A stretch of DNA of 7,453 nt from Melioribacteraceae bacterium (GCA_015486905.1 WFQV01000385.1:1-7453), one strand, 5' to 3'; positions 1-5,896 are shown, counted from the first letter of the stretch. Program-made: numbers and translations. Notes: generated from the sequence alone by a model not told the origin.

Positions 1-1022
1 GGAGAACAAGCGACGGGGGAAATAGCTGGAGCACCGTTGATAGCACAAGAAAAGATATCGTTTCATTTTATTTCCTCAATTCGGAATTCGGTTTTGCCTG
101 CGGTGGAACCGGGGATACTATGACGGTTTACAAAACCAAAGATGGCGGCATCACATGGAATCAAATTGGTAACGGTCTTTTTGTAAAACATGGCTGAGAC
201 TTTGAACAAGTAAGTTTCATCGATTCACTTCAAGGTTGGGCGGCAGCTTATGGTGGTGAAATTTTCCATACGACAAATGGTGGTGTTAATTGGTCAATTC
301 AAGATAGTACCGCAAAAACAAATCATATTCCTTTGAATTATATTCAGTTTACAACGGCGGATAGCGGTTGGGCGGTCGGCGGCATCGCAGGCAATCCTAT
401 TATTTTGAGGACTACAAATGGCGGTAATACGTGGGAAAGGATTTCTATTGGGACAAGTTGTACAACAGCAACTTTAAGGGAAATTCACATGCTCAATTCT
501 AAAGTCGGTTTGTTTGTAGGTAATCACAACGGACCGTCTTACGTTGCTAAAACTACCGACGGTGGTGAAACATGAATGGATCAAACACCCCCTAACGAAC
601 AGATCGGATTTACCTCAATAGCAATGATAAATAAAAAGGTGGGGTATTTAATCGGTGAGGAAGGCAGATTTTACAAAACAGATAATGGCGGTATTACCGG
701 TGTTACAAAAAATAATCACAATATTTTTACTCAATTTTCTCTTAGCCAAAATTACCCGAATCCGTTTCACCCCAATGGAGGTAACCCTACAACTAATATA
801 AACTATTCAATTCCGGCGGTAGGGAAAGCTCACGAGTTGTCCGTACATTTATCGGTGTACGATGTTTTAGGACGTAAAGTCACTGACCTCGTAAACAAAG
901 CCCAAAGTCCAGGGAATTATTCGGTGAAATTTAACGCGGAAAATCTACCAAACGGAATTTATTTTTATAGATTACAAAGTGGTAATTTTACTGAAACAAG
1001 GAAGATGATTCTTTTGAAATAA
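1..1022 (+). pseudogene. 3' part of a secreted YCF48/BNR-like beta-propeller protein with T9SS sorting domain, interrupted by two TGA codons
   Basis: The 5' end lies outside the window; the reading frame runs from base 3 to a TAA at 1020-1022. Repeats of about 45 residues carry the T-x-D/N-G-G-x-T/S-W signature (TSDGGNSW, TKDGGITW, TTNGGVNW, TTNGGNTW, TTDGGET), typical of YCF48/BNR-like beta-propellers. From about base 735 follows a type IX secretion sorting domain (QNYPNPF, VYDVLGRKV, GIYFYRL, final KMILLK), so the intact protein would be exported through the outer membrane and anchored or released. TGA codons interrupt the frame at 195-197 and 573-575; the second sits exactly where the repeat calls for Trp (TDGGET-W). 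No frameshift is visible. The simplest reading is a nonsense-mutated gene; readthrough or a sequence error are alternatives. The specific role is unknown. Confidence 0.75.
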
Positions 1023-1098
1023 TGCAAAAGCCTATGGTGGTAAGCCGGAATTTTTAATGTTTAATTGTTTGCAGTTCAGAAATTTAGAGGAAAAGTGA

Positions 1099-1134
1099 CT
1101 AACACGATTTAACCAAGCTTCACCTATGTGTTAG
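1099..1134. repeat. Inverted repeat between convergent genes, possible bidirectional terminator
   Basis: CTAACAC (1099-1105) and GTGTTAG (1128-1134) are exact reverse complements around a 22-base centre that contains the palindrome AAGCTT. The repeat lies just beyond the toxin stop codon and 77 bases past the end of the secreted-protein frame, which converges on it. A terminator role is possible, but the stem is short, the loop long and there is no good T-run. The CTAAC...GTTAG ends resemble the arms of integron attC sites, yet the outer bases fit that consensus imperfectly on both strands. Confidence 0.35.
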
Positions 1135-1139
1135 GGAAA

Positions 1140-1406
1140 TTATTTAAATAGATCGGAATGTGAACCTGTCCTTTCTAATATTAATTTGTCTTCGGTTATT
1201 CTATAAATTAGTATCCAATTCGGTTCAATATGGCAGTCTCTATGATTCTTGAATTTCCCACTTAATGAATGGTCATTGTACTTCGGCTCTAATTTTTTTT
1301 GACTCAATAATTTTTCTATAACCACATTGAGTTTTGATATATCTTTATTCTGTTTTTTTATTTTTTTGTAATCTTTTTTGAATTGTGTCGTATAAAATAA
1401 TTTCAA
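1140..1406 (-). CDS. yafQ: YafQ-family mRNA interferase toxin (RelE/ParE superfamily)
   Basis: This 88-residue protein is the usual length for YafQ toxins, ribosome-dependent endoribonucleases that cut translated mRNA. The C-terminal half carries the family signature: DHSLSG (45-50), HRDCHIEPNWILIYRI (55-70) and ERTGSHSDLF (78-87). Against E. coli YafQ, the active-site residues His50, His63, Arg83 and His87 correspond to His46, His59, Arg79 and His83 here, and the final Phe is present. Asp67 is replaced by Asn63. The start is TTG (1404-1406), inside a TTGA overlap with the antitoxin stop. An AAGGA (1416-1420, reverse strand) lies 9 bases upstream, so translation is probably coupled. No in-frame ATG gives a better start. 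It forms a bicistronic operon with the antitoxin and ends in TAA. Confidence 0.88.
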   Translation of the reverse strand: MKLFYTTQFKKDYKKIKKQNKDISKLNVVIEKLLSQKKLEPKYNDHSLSGKFKNHRDCHIEPNWILIYRITEDKLILERTGSHSDLFK

Positions 1407-1663
1407 TTATTAAGTTCCTTAAATAATTCTTTTGTGTCTGAAACTTCGTGGAGTTCTTTGCCCCTTTCGGATTTTAACATAGTTTCTTCTGTTAATTTAT
1501 TAGGGATTTTTATTTCAAATGGGATACCATTATATAACGATACTTGTGTTAAAAACAACGAGATTGCTTCAGACATACTAATATTTAATTTACTTAATAT
1601 TTTTTGTGCTTTTATTTTGACTTTTGGGTCAATCCTTGTTTGTATTACTGCTGTTTTGGGCAT
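1403..1663 (-). CDS. dinJ: RelB/DinJ-family antitoxin
   Basis: This 86-residue protein has the normal DinJ length. The N-terminus (about 1-45: TAVIQTRIDPKVKIKAQKIL, then SMSEAISLFLTQV) is the ribbon-helix-helix DNA-binding and dimerisation module of RelB/DinJ antitoxins. 'GIPFEIKIPN' (51-60) is the conserved segment that follows. The charged C-terminus (about 60-86) would wrap the toxin. By family knowledge it neutralises YafQ and represses its own operon, with the toxin as co-repressor. The ATG at 1661-1663 is preceded by GAGAGG (1671-1676, reverse strand) at 7 bases, a good ribosome binding site. It precedes the toxin and overlaps it by 4 bases. Its own stop is TGA. Confidence 0.88.
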   Translation of the reverse strand: MPKTAVIQTRIDPKVKIKAQKILSKLNISMSEAISLFLTQVSLYNGIPFEIKIPNKLTEETMLKSERGKELHEVSDTKELFKELNN

Positions 1664-1690
1664 GATTAACCTCTCGATTATTGTATTGAC

Positions 1691-1705
1691 ATTTGCATTA
1701 CAAAT
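1691..1705. promoter_or_regulatory. Candidate operator half-site pair over the toxin-antitoxin -10 region
   Basis: ATTTG (1691-1695) and CAAAT (1701-1705) form an inverted repeat around CATTA, covering the proposed -10. RelB/DinJ antitoxins bind palindromes at their own promoters, so this is a plausible autoregulatory site. With 5-base arms in AT-rich DNA it could also be chance. Confidence 0.3.
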
Positions 1706-1725
1706 ATGTAGAATTTTTTTTTCAA
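1697..1725 (-). promoter_or_regulatory. Candidate promoter of the toxin-antitoxin operon
   Basis: On the reverse strand TTGAAA (1725-1720) is followed after 17 bases by TGTAAT (1702-1697); each hexamer matches the sigma-70 consensus at five of six positions. Transcription would start near 1690, some 27 bases before the antitoxin ATG. Bacteroidota promoters often follow a different consensus, so the exact elements are uncertain, although some promoter must lie in this AT-rich gap. Confidence 0.4.
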
Positions 1726-1739
1726 AAACAATTGTTTTT
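1724..1739. promoter_or_regulatory. Perfect 16-bp palindrome upstream of the toxin-antitoxin promoter, candidate operator
   Basis: AAAAACAATTGTTTTT is a perfect palindrome adjoining the proposed -35 of the toxin-antitoxin operon. Ribbon-helix-helix antitoxins of the DinJ family repress through such dyads. The A/T-rich composition lowers its significance, but its length and placement fit an operator. Confidence 0.4.
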
Positions 1740-1773
1740 TAAATTTTTATTTTGCGCTTCCTGCATCTTAAAT

Positions 1774-1804
1774 TTTGAAATCCGATAATAAATATTTATT
1801 TTTG
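1774..1804 (+). promoter_or_regulatory. Bacteroidota-type promoter driving the riboswitch and receptor gene
   Basis: TTTG (1774-1777) and TATTTTTG (1797-1804) match the Bacteroidota vegetative promoter consensus TTTG / TAnnTTTG with a 19-base spacer, within the usual range. Transcription would begin around 1810, just ahead of the first riboswitch base that pairs (1816). Both the exact match and the position support the call. Confidence 0.7.
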
Positions 1805-1815
1805 CAGTAATAAAT

Positions 1816-1897
1816 GCCGTTAGGGGTGTTCCTGAAAATAGGAACTGAGAAAAAACCCTGGAACCTGATCTGGATAATACCAGCGTAGGGAAACGGC
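1816..1897 (+). promoter_or_regulatory. TPP riboswitch (THI element)
   Basis: The hallmark conserved blocks are present in order: AGGGGTG (1822-1828), CTGAGA (1845-1850), ACCC (1855-1858), CCTGATCTGGATAATACCAG (1863-1882) and CGTAGGGAAA (1884-1893). P1 is GCCGTT (1816-1821) with AACGGC (1892-1897). A short P3-like arm is TTCC (1829-1832) with GGAA (1841-1844), and P5 is CTGG (1870-1873) with CCAG (1879-1882). This class binds thiamine diphosphate and usually lowers expression of thiamine synthesis or uptake genes. It sits in the leader of the receptor gene and is followed by a terminator, so it probably works at transcription. Confidence 0.97.
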
Positions 1898-1920
1898 GGT
1901 TAGAAAGTAATTAAGTTCTC

Positions 1921-1946
1921 AGCCGTTTCCCTCAAACGGCTTTTTT
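1921..1946 (+). terminator. Riboswitch-controlled intrinsic terminator
   Basis: AGCCGTTT (1921-1928) and AAACGGCT (1934-1941) form a perfect 8-bp stem with a 5-base loop, running straight into a T-tract (1941-1946). Bases 1922-1932 (GCCGTTTCCCT) are also an exact 11-bp complement of 1887-1897 (AGGGAAACGGC), the 3' side of the aptamer. Ligand-free RNA can therefore form an antiterminator. When TPP holds P1 together, 1922-1932 is released and the terminator forms. The receptor's ribosome site, GGAG at 1961-1964, lies outside the hairpin, favouring transcriptional control. Confidence 0.9.
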
Positions 1947-1972
1947 AATGTAAAAAAATCGGAGATATTAAA

Positions 1973-4468
1973 ATGAAGAACTTAATTACATTTTTGTTTT
2001 TGTTTGCTTCTTTTGTTTACGGGCAAGCAAATTTACTTAGAGGGTACGTTTACGACGAGAACAATGCCCCCCTTCAATTTGCCAACGTTGTAATTGTAAA
2101 CAGCAATATCGGTACTGCAACCGATTCCAAAGGCTACTTCGAATTACAAATACCTTCAGGGGAAAAAGGCACGGTAAAAATTTCTTTCCTCGGCTTCAAA
2201 ACTCAAAAAATTCCTATTGACGCAATTGATTTCTCAAAATTATTAAGAATTACATTAAAACCTGCCGTGCTTGCAAGTCAAACAATTTTAGTGCAAAGTG
2301 CAATTGGAACGGAAGGGGAGACACCGATTGCTTTTACCAAATTGGAGCGTAAGGAAATTCAAGAGACGTACGTAAACCAAGACGTGCCGGAATTTTTAAG
2401 CTCGCTTCCTTCCACAACCTTTTACTCGGAGAACGGTAACGGAATAGGTTACAACTATTTGAGCATCCGGGGATTTGACCAGCGTAGAATTGCCGTCTCT
2501 GTAAACGGTATTCCGCAGAACGACCCGGAAGACCACAATATTTACTGGCTTGATATGCCGGATATTTTAAGCAGTGCGGGCTTAGTGCAAGTCCAGCGCG
2601 GCGCCGGCGCGGGAGTAATTGGTTACCCCGCAATTGGCGGAAGCATTAACATCATTACTTCACCGTTTTCGGACAAAAGAAGTTTTAAGATTTCTTCCGA
2701 TGTTGGAAGTTACAACACAAGAAAATATTCCGCTGCTTTTTCAAGCGGACTGATTGACAAAAAATATTCGTTGTACATTAAACTTTCCAATATCCTTTCT
2801 TCGGGTTACCGCCAGCATAGTTGGACTAACTTCAAAGCGTACTATCTTTCCGCAGTGCGTTACGATAAAAACCTGACCACTCAAATTAATCTTTACGGAG
2901 GACCTATTGCCGACGGACTCGCTTACACCGGTTTGCCTAAGTGGACGGTAAAAAATAAAAAATTGAGGAGAGAAAATTATTCTTACTGGGAAGACGACGG
3001 TTCAAAATACACTTGGGTTACTCCCCGTCGCCCCGACGAAATAGAAAATTTCTTCCAACCCCATTTTGAATTGCTCAACGAGTACAAGGTAAATGATAAT
3101 TTAAAATTTAACTCCGCTTTGTTTCTTGTAATTGGAAACGGTTTCTTTGATTATGACGGCTCCTGGTCGGTTTACTATGACGATTATTTCAGACTGAAAA
3201 TGAATGGTTTTGATTCAACAAAAATTCCGACGAACGCATTAATTAGAGCAATGGTGGAAAACACTCAATGGGGTTGGATACCGAGAGTAAGTTGGAAACA
3301 CAAAAACGGCAGACTTATTGCCGGACTGGAATTCAGAAAGCACCGCTCGGTACATTGGGGAAGTATTAACTACGCTGAAAATTTACCAGCCGGAGTTACA
3401 AAAGATTACCGGTATTATTATTACGAAGGAGGCAAAAATATTCTTAACGGATTTGTAAATGAAAACTACAACTTTAACAAAAGCCTTTCTTTATTGGGTG
3501 AAATCCAGGTTGCTTACCACAAATATTTGATTAGAAACGAAAAATACGTCCACAATAATTTCTCGATTGCGGATGTTTACATTAATCCGAGAGTGGGATT
3601 AAATTACCGCTTCAACGAAAATTTAAGTTCGTTTGTTTCATTTGCTCGAGTTACACGCGAGCCGAGATTAAAAAATTATTACGATGCGGCGGAATCCAGC
3701 GGCGGTGCCGTACCGCAATTCCTAACAAAAGCAGACGGCTCTTACGATTTCTCCAAACCTTTAGTAAAATCGGAAACAATGAACGACTTCGAAGCAGGTT
3801 TAAATTACAAAACTCATAAAATTAATTTGTCGCTAAATTTGTTCTATATGCTTTTCGACAACGAAATTGTTAAAAAGGGTCAAGTGGACAGATTCGGGCA
3901 GCCGGTAACAGGCAATATGGGAAAAACCGTTCACACGGGAGCGGAACTTTCCGCAATTACCCAAATTACTCGTTGCCTTTCGCTAACCTTGAACGGTAGT
4001 TACTCTAAAAATCACATTGTTGACGGGGAAAGATTTGTTAAATTTAAAAATCCTAAAACCGGTTCCAAAGAAGTAGCAGGGTTGAACTTAGCAGGCAACC
4101 CCATTGCCGGTTTCCCGAATTTTAACTTCAATGCCATTCTTAAATTTAAATACAAAAATCTCCTTACATCTTTTGCTCTCAAATATGTAGGTAAATTTTA
4201 TTCGGATAATTTCGGCGGTAATTTGACCTCGTATCTGAACAAGTACCCGGGCTTTGTAACTTACAAGGACAATGAAGTCGATGCATATCTCGTTTCGAAT
4301 TTCTTCCTCAGCTATCGTGCGGAAAAAGTTCCGTTCTTTGAGAACATTAAGTTATTTTTGCAAGTGAATAATATTTTTGACAACCTTTACGCAGCCTACG
4401 CAATTGGCGGAGAATTTTTCCCCGCCGCCGAAAGAAATTTTATTGTAGGAATTAGTTTGGGAATTTGA
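1973..4468 (+). CDS. TonB-dependent outer-membrane receptor, predicted thiamine uptake
   Basis: The 831-residue protein starts with a signal peptide (about 1-18, MKNLITFLFLFASFVYG). A carboxypeptidase-regulatory-like domain follows (about 21-100: GYVYDENNAPLQFANVVI, TDSKGYFEL, SFLGFKT), usual in Bacteroidota receptors. The plug domain (about 117-230) shows LSIRGFDQRRIAVSVNGIP, VQRGAGAG and GGSINIIT. The rest (about 235-831) is rich in alternating aromatic strands of a 22-strand barrel and ends with NNIFDNLYAAY and a last strand. It would move a ligand into the periplasm using TonB-ExbBD energy. Thiamine, its phosphates or a precursor is inferred from the TPP riboswitch directly upstream and the downstream kinase; the sequence alone does not show the ligand. 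The ATG has GGAG at 1961-1964, 8 bases upstream. The final residue is Ile rather than the usual aromatic, before a TGA stop. Confidence 0.93.
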   Translation: MKNLITFLFLFASFVYGQANLLRGYVYDENNAPLQFANVVIVNSNIGTATDSKGYFELQIPSGEKGTVKISFLGFKTQKIPIDAIDFSKLLRITLKPAVLASQTILVQSAIGTEGETPIAFTKLERKEIQETYVNQDVPEFLSSLPSTTFYSENGNGIGYNYLSIRGFDQRRIAVSVNGIPQNDPEDHNIYWLDMPDILSSAGLVQVQRGAGAGVIGYPAIGGSINIITSPFSDKRSFKISSDVGSYNTRKYSAAFSSGLIDKKYSLYIKLSNILSSGYRQHSWTNFKAYYLSAVRYDKNLTTQINLYGGPIADGLAYTGLPKWTVKNKKLRRENYSYWEDDGSKYTWVTPRRPDEIENFFQPHFELLNEYKVNDNLKFNSALFLVIGNGFFDYDGSWSVYYDDYFRLKMNGFDSTKIPTNALIRAMVENTQWGWIPRVSWKHKNGRLIAGLEFRKHRSVHWGSINYAENLPAGVTKDYRYYYYEGGKNILNGFVNENYNFNKSLSLLGEIQVAYHKYLIRNEKYVHNNFSIADVYINPRVGLNYRFNENLSSFVSFARVTREPRLKNYYDAAESSGGAVPQFLTKADGSYDFSKPLVKSETMNDFEAGLNYKTHKINLSLNLFYMLFDNEIVKKGQVDRFGQPVTGNMGKTVHTGAELSAITQITRCLSLTLNGSYSKNHIVDGERFVKFKNPKTGSKEVAGLNLAGNPIAGFPNFNFNAILKFKYKNLLTSFALKYVGKFYSDNFGGNLTSYLNKYPGFVTYKDNEVDAYLVSNFFLSYRAEKVPFFENIKLFLQVNNIFDNLYAAYAIGGEFFPAAERNFIVGISLGI

Positions 4469-4526
4469 ATGAAACGTTCCAGACTGATCAAAGATGCTCA
4501 AGGAAATGATTATGAATGAAGAACAC

Positions 4527-4625
4527 GTAAGTAATAAATTTATTGGATGATTGGATAAAGGATGAATGGAGGGTGAATTGTGAAGGGATTGTTGGAATAT
4601 TGGAAGAATGGAATGTTGGGTGGGT
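4527..4625 (+). repeat. 99-base cytosine-free G/A/T tract with GGATGA-like simple repeats
   Basis: Between C4526 and C4626 there is not a single cytosine on the + strand. The tract consists of degenerate GGATGA / TGGAAGA / GGGTGAA units. It starts about 60 bases after the receptor stop codon. A second cytosine-free stretch of 58 bases lies at 4967-5024. Confidence 0.7.
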
Positions 4626-4797
4626 CAACATTGACGTTGAATTCAGCCACATTGCCGTTTGCTTCAGCAAACGGAGAGAAGAGAAAAATGGAATAAATGG
4701 CTTTAGCCACATTTCTCTTTCATTCAGTGTTAGAACAATGGGGCTAAAGCCCTGAGAAATTTGTTTCCTTTTTCAGCCGTCGAATAAATTCGACGGC
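4625..4797. repeat. Cluster of REP-like palindromes, last one a possible terminator
   Basis: Five near-perfect hairpins follow one another: TCAAC/GTTGA (4625-4640), CCGTTTGCT/AGCAAACGG with a 2-base loop (4655-4674), TGGCT/AGCCA (4698-4709), GGGCT/AGCCC (4741-4752) and a 10-bp stem with a 2-base loop (4776-4797, GCCGTCGAAT with ATTCGACGGC). The third and fourth are near reverse complements of one another (TGGCTTTAGCCA, GGGCTAAAGCCC) with related flanks (CATTTCTC, GAGAAAT). The regular build suggests a dispersed intergenic element of the REP or MITE type. The last hairpin is followed by AATTTTG and could end the receptor transcript. Copy number elsewhere cannot be seen here. Confidence 0.6.
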
Positions 4798-4923
4798 AAT
4801 TTTGTGCTTTCAATAACCGGGACAAGCTGGAACAAAAAAAGGGGAAAAAGTTGGACGGAAAAATAATCTCTAAAAGCCCTACAAAAAAAAGGACTATAGG
4901 GATGAATGGATGGTCCGCCTTCG

Positions 4924-4949
4924 CCCGACAAGTCGGGATTCGTCGCGAC
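4924..4949. repeat. GC-rich palindromic cassette inside GGATG repeats
   Basis: CCCGAC (4924-4929) and GTCGGG (4932-4937) form a hairpin with a 2-base loop, followed by the palindrome GTCGCGAC (4942-4949). GGATGAATGGATGG (4899-4912) lies before it and GGATGGATGATT (4951-4962) after it. The arrangement looks like a small GC-rich piece placed inside a simple GGATG-type repeat. Confidence 0.5.
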
Positions 4950-4978
4950 AGGATGGATGATTGTTCTGTTTGTTTGGG

Positions 4979-5015
4979 GGTTAGAGATTGAGGTTAAGAT
5001 TAAGGTTAAGGTTGA
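4979..5015 (+). repeat. Degenerate GRTTRA hexamer tandem array
   Basis: Five consecutive hexamers of the form GRTTRA run from 4986 to 5015 (GATTGA, GGTTAA, GATTAA, GGTTAA, GGTTGA). A related GGTTAGA (4979-4985) precedes them and a decayed unit follows. No function can be read from it; such arrays can vary in copy number by slippage. Confidence 0.6.
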
Positions 5016-5067
5016 GATTTGTTGCTGATTACTGAAAAATTAAGGTGTACAAAATAATTTGAACGAA

Positions 5068-5170
5068 GCCCTACATGAGTGACATCTCATTAAGCTCGGG
5101 CGTAGGGAGAGAGAAAACATAAAGTGTTTTGGCGCGATTTTCCCCGCCTTTGACGGGGCTGGTTCACGCC
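5068..5170 (+). other. Series of three hairpins in the leader of the kinase gene
   Basis: First hairpin: the 11-base strand 5069-5079 (CCCTAC then ATGAG) pairs with CTCAT (5086-5090) and, across an 11-base bulge, with GTAGGG (5102-5107). Second: AAAACA (5114-5119) with TGTTTT (5125-5130). Third, two-tiered: GGCG (5131-5134) with CGCC (5167-5170) enclosing CCCCG (5142-5146) with CGGGG (5154-5158). The series ends 35 bases before the kinase ribosome site. It matches no riboswitch class I recognise. It may be a structured leader RNA, a dispersed repeat, or both. Confidence 0.4.
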
Positions 5171-5205
5171 TTTGGTCATACAAGCAAAAATCGTGACAAA
5201 ACTTT

Positions 5206-5210
5206 GGAGG
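5206..5210 (+). promoter_or_regulatory. Ribosome binding site that sets the kinase start
   Basis: GGAGG lies 11 bases before the ATG at 5222. The frame stays open upstream to a TTG at 5129, but that codon falls inside a predicted hairpin and the added 31 residues match nothing in the kinase family. The ATG is therefore preferred. Confidence 0.7.
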
Positions 5211-5221
5211 AATATAAACAG

Positions 5222-5896
5222 ATGAGAAATAATATTAAAAGTTGTTTGATTTGGGCTAATGGTAAGAGCCCGAGGAAGAGAACGATTACTAAATTAATTT
5301 ATTTGGGTTACGACAAAATAATGTGTGCCGACGGCGGCGCCAACTCCGCCTTTTACCTTGGCTTTACACCGCATTACATTGTCGGGGATTTGGACTCAAT
5401 TAAAAAAGAAGTATTGGAAAAGTTCCGCAGTGAATCGGAAATAATTTATTACGCCCGCCAGAACGACACGGATTTGGAAAAAGCATTGAAATTGGCAATT
5501 AAGAAAAAGTTTAAACGAGCGGTTATTGTAGGTGCTACCGGTGACCGGCTCGACCATTCGCTTTGCAATATCGGAATTTTACTAAAATATTTCGGGCGGA
5601 TTGACCTCAAACTTGTTCACGAAAAAACGGTTGGCTTTGTAAGAAGCGGTGAATATTCCTTTACGACCAAACCGGGAGAAACTATTTCCGTTTATGCCTT
5701 TGACGAAAAGACAAGAATTACATCCGAAGGTTTAAAATATCCGCTAAAAAATACGGCGCTTCCGTTCGGCGAAAAAGAAAGCACTAGCAACGAAGCAACC
5801 GGAATTAAGGTAACATTACAAATTAAAAACGGAAAAGCGATGATTGTCCGCGAACTTAACGTCTTGTTTGATTATGGTTTCTTTCTCAACGCTTGA
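5222..5896 (+). CDS. thiN: Thiamine pyrophosphokinase
   Basis: The enzyme transfers pyrophosphate from ATP to thiamine, giving thiamine diphosphate and AMP in the cytoplasm. From the ATG it has 224 residues, the usual size for bacterial TPK. The N-terminal catalytic domain shows CADGGAN (35-41), VGDLDSI (54-60), QNDTDLEKAL (80-89) and GATGDRLDHSLCN (104-116), whose acidic residues bind Mg-ATP. The C-terminal thiamine-binding domain carries GLKYPL (170-175) and STSNE (187-191), the conserved dimer-interface pocket. The gene ends 23 bases inside the next gene, so the two are probably translated together. It sits about 750 bases after the riboswitch-controlled receptor. Its product TPP is that riboswitch's ligand, closing a feedback loop. 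A longer TTG start at 5129 is unlikely. Confidence 0.95.
   Translation: MRNNIKSCLIWANGKSPRKRTITKLIYLGYDKIMCADGGANSAFYLGFTPHYIVGDLDSIKKEVLEKFRSESEIIYYARQNDTDLEKALKLAIKKKFKRAVIVGATGDRLDHSLCNIGILLKYFGRIDLKLVHEKTVGFVRSGEYSFTTKPGETISVYAFDEKTRITSEGLKYPLKNTALPFGEKESTSNEATGIKVTLQIKNGKAMIVRELNVLFDYGFFLNA

Larger units (their letters stand above)
4469..5221. other. Gene-free, repeat-rich spacer between receptor and kinase
   Basis: No credible gene was found on either strand. Short open frames at 4488-4755 run through palindromes and simple repeats and show no domain. The region contains a cytosine-free tract (4527-4625), a palindrome cluster (4625-4797), a GC-rich hairpin cassette (4924-4949), a hexamer array (4979-5015) and a hairpin series (5068-5170). 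Bases 4798-4920 are A-rich with runs of A and a weak CCCTA...TAGGG pairing (4877-4881 / 4897-4901); nothing else is recognisable there. No clear promoter for the kinase was seen: the closest, TAATTTG at 5055-5061, lacks a properly spaced TTTG. Confidence 0.7.

Noticed and set aside
1..1022. Genome-wide UGA=Trp code
   Set aside because: Four other genes here end naturally at TGA, and their Trp residues are all TGG, so TGA works as a stop.
1434..1742. 102-residue open frame on the + strand
   Set aside because: It lies antisense to the antitoxin and its promoter, has no ribosome site or recognisable domain, and the reverse-strand genes explain the region.
2334..2633. 99-residue open frame on the - strand
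   Set aside because: It is antisense to the plug domain of the receptor; its sequence is low-complexity and matches nothing.
4466..4529. Readthrough extension of the receptor past its TGA
   Set aside because: The barrel is complete at the TGA; the extension has no strand pattern and soon meets another TGA and a TAA.
4488..4755. Open frames of 70-74 residues on both strands
   Set aside because: Both are translations of the cytosine-free tract and palindromes, with no ribosome site and no domain; the region is better read as repeats.
4986..5015. CRISPR array
   Set aside because: The hexamer units are adjacent with no unique spacers; no repeat-spacer pattern or cas gene is present.
5129..5221. 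N-terminal extension of the kinase from a TTG
   Set aside because: The extra 31 residues fall in a hairpin-rich leader and match no kinase feature; the ATG at 5222 with GGAGG upstream gives a normal-length enzyme.
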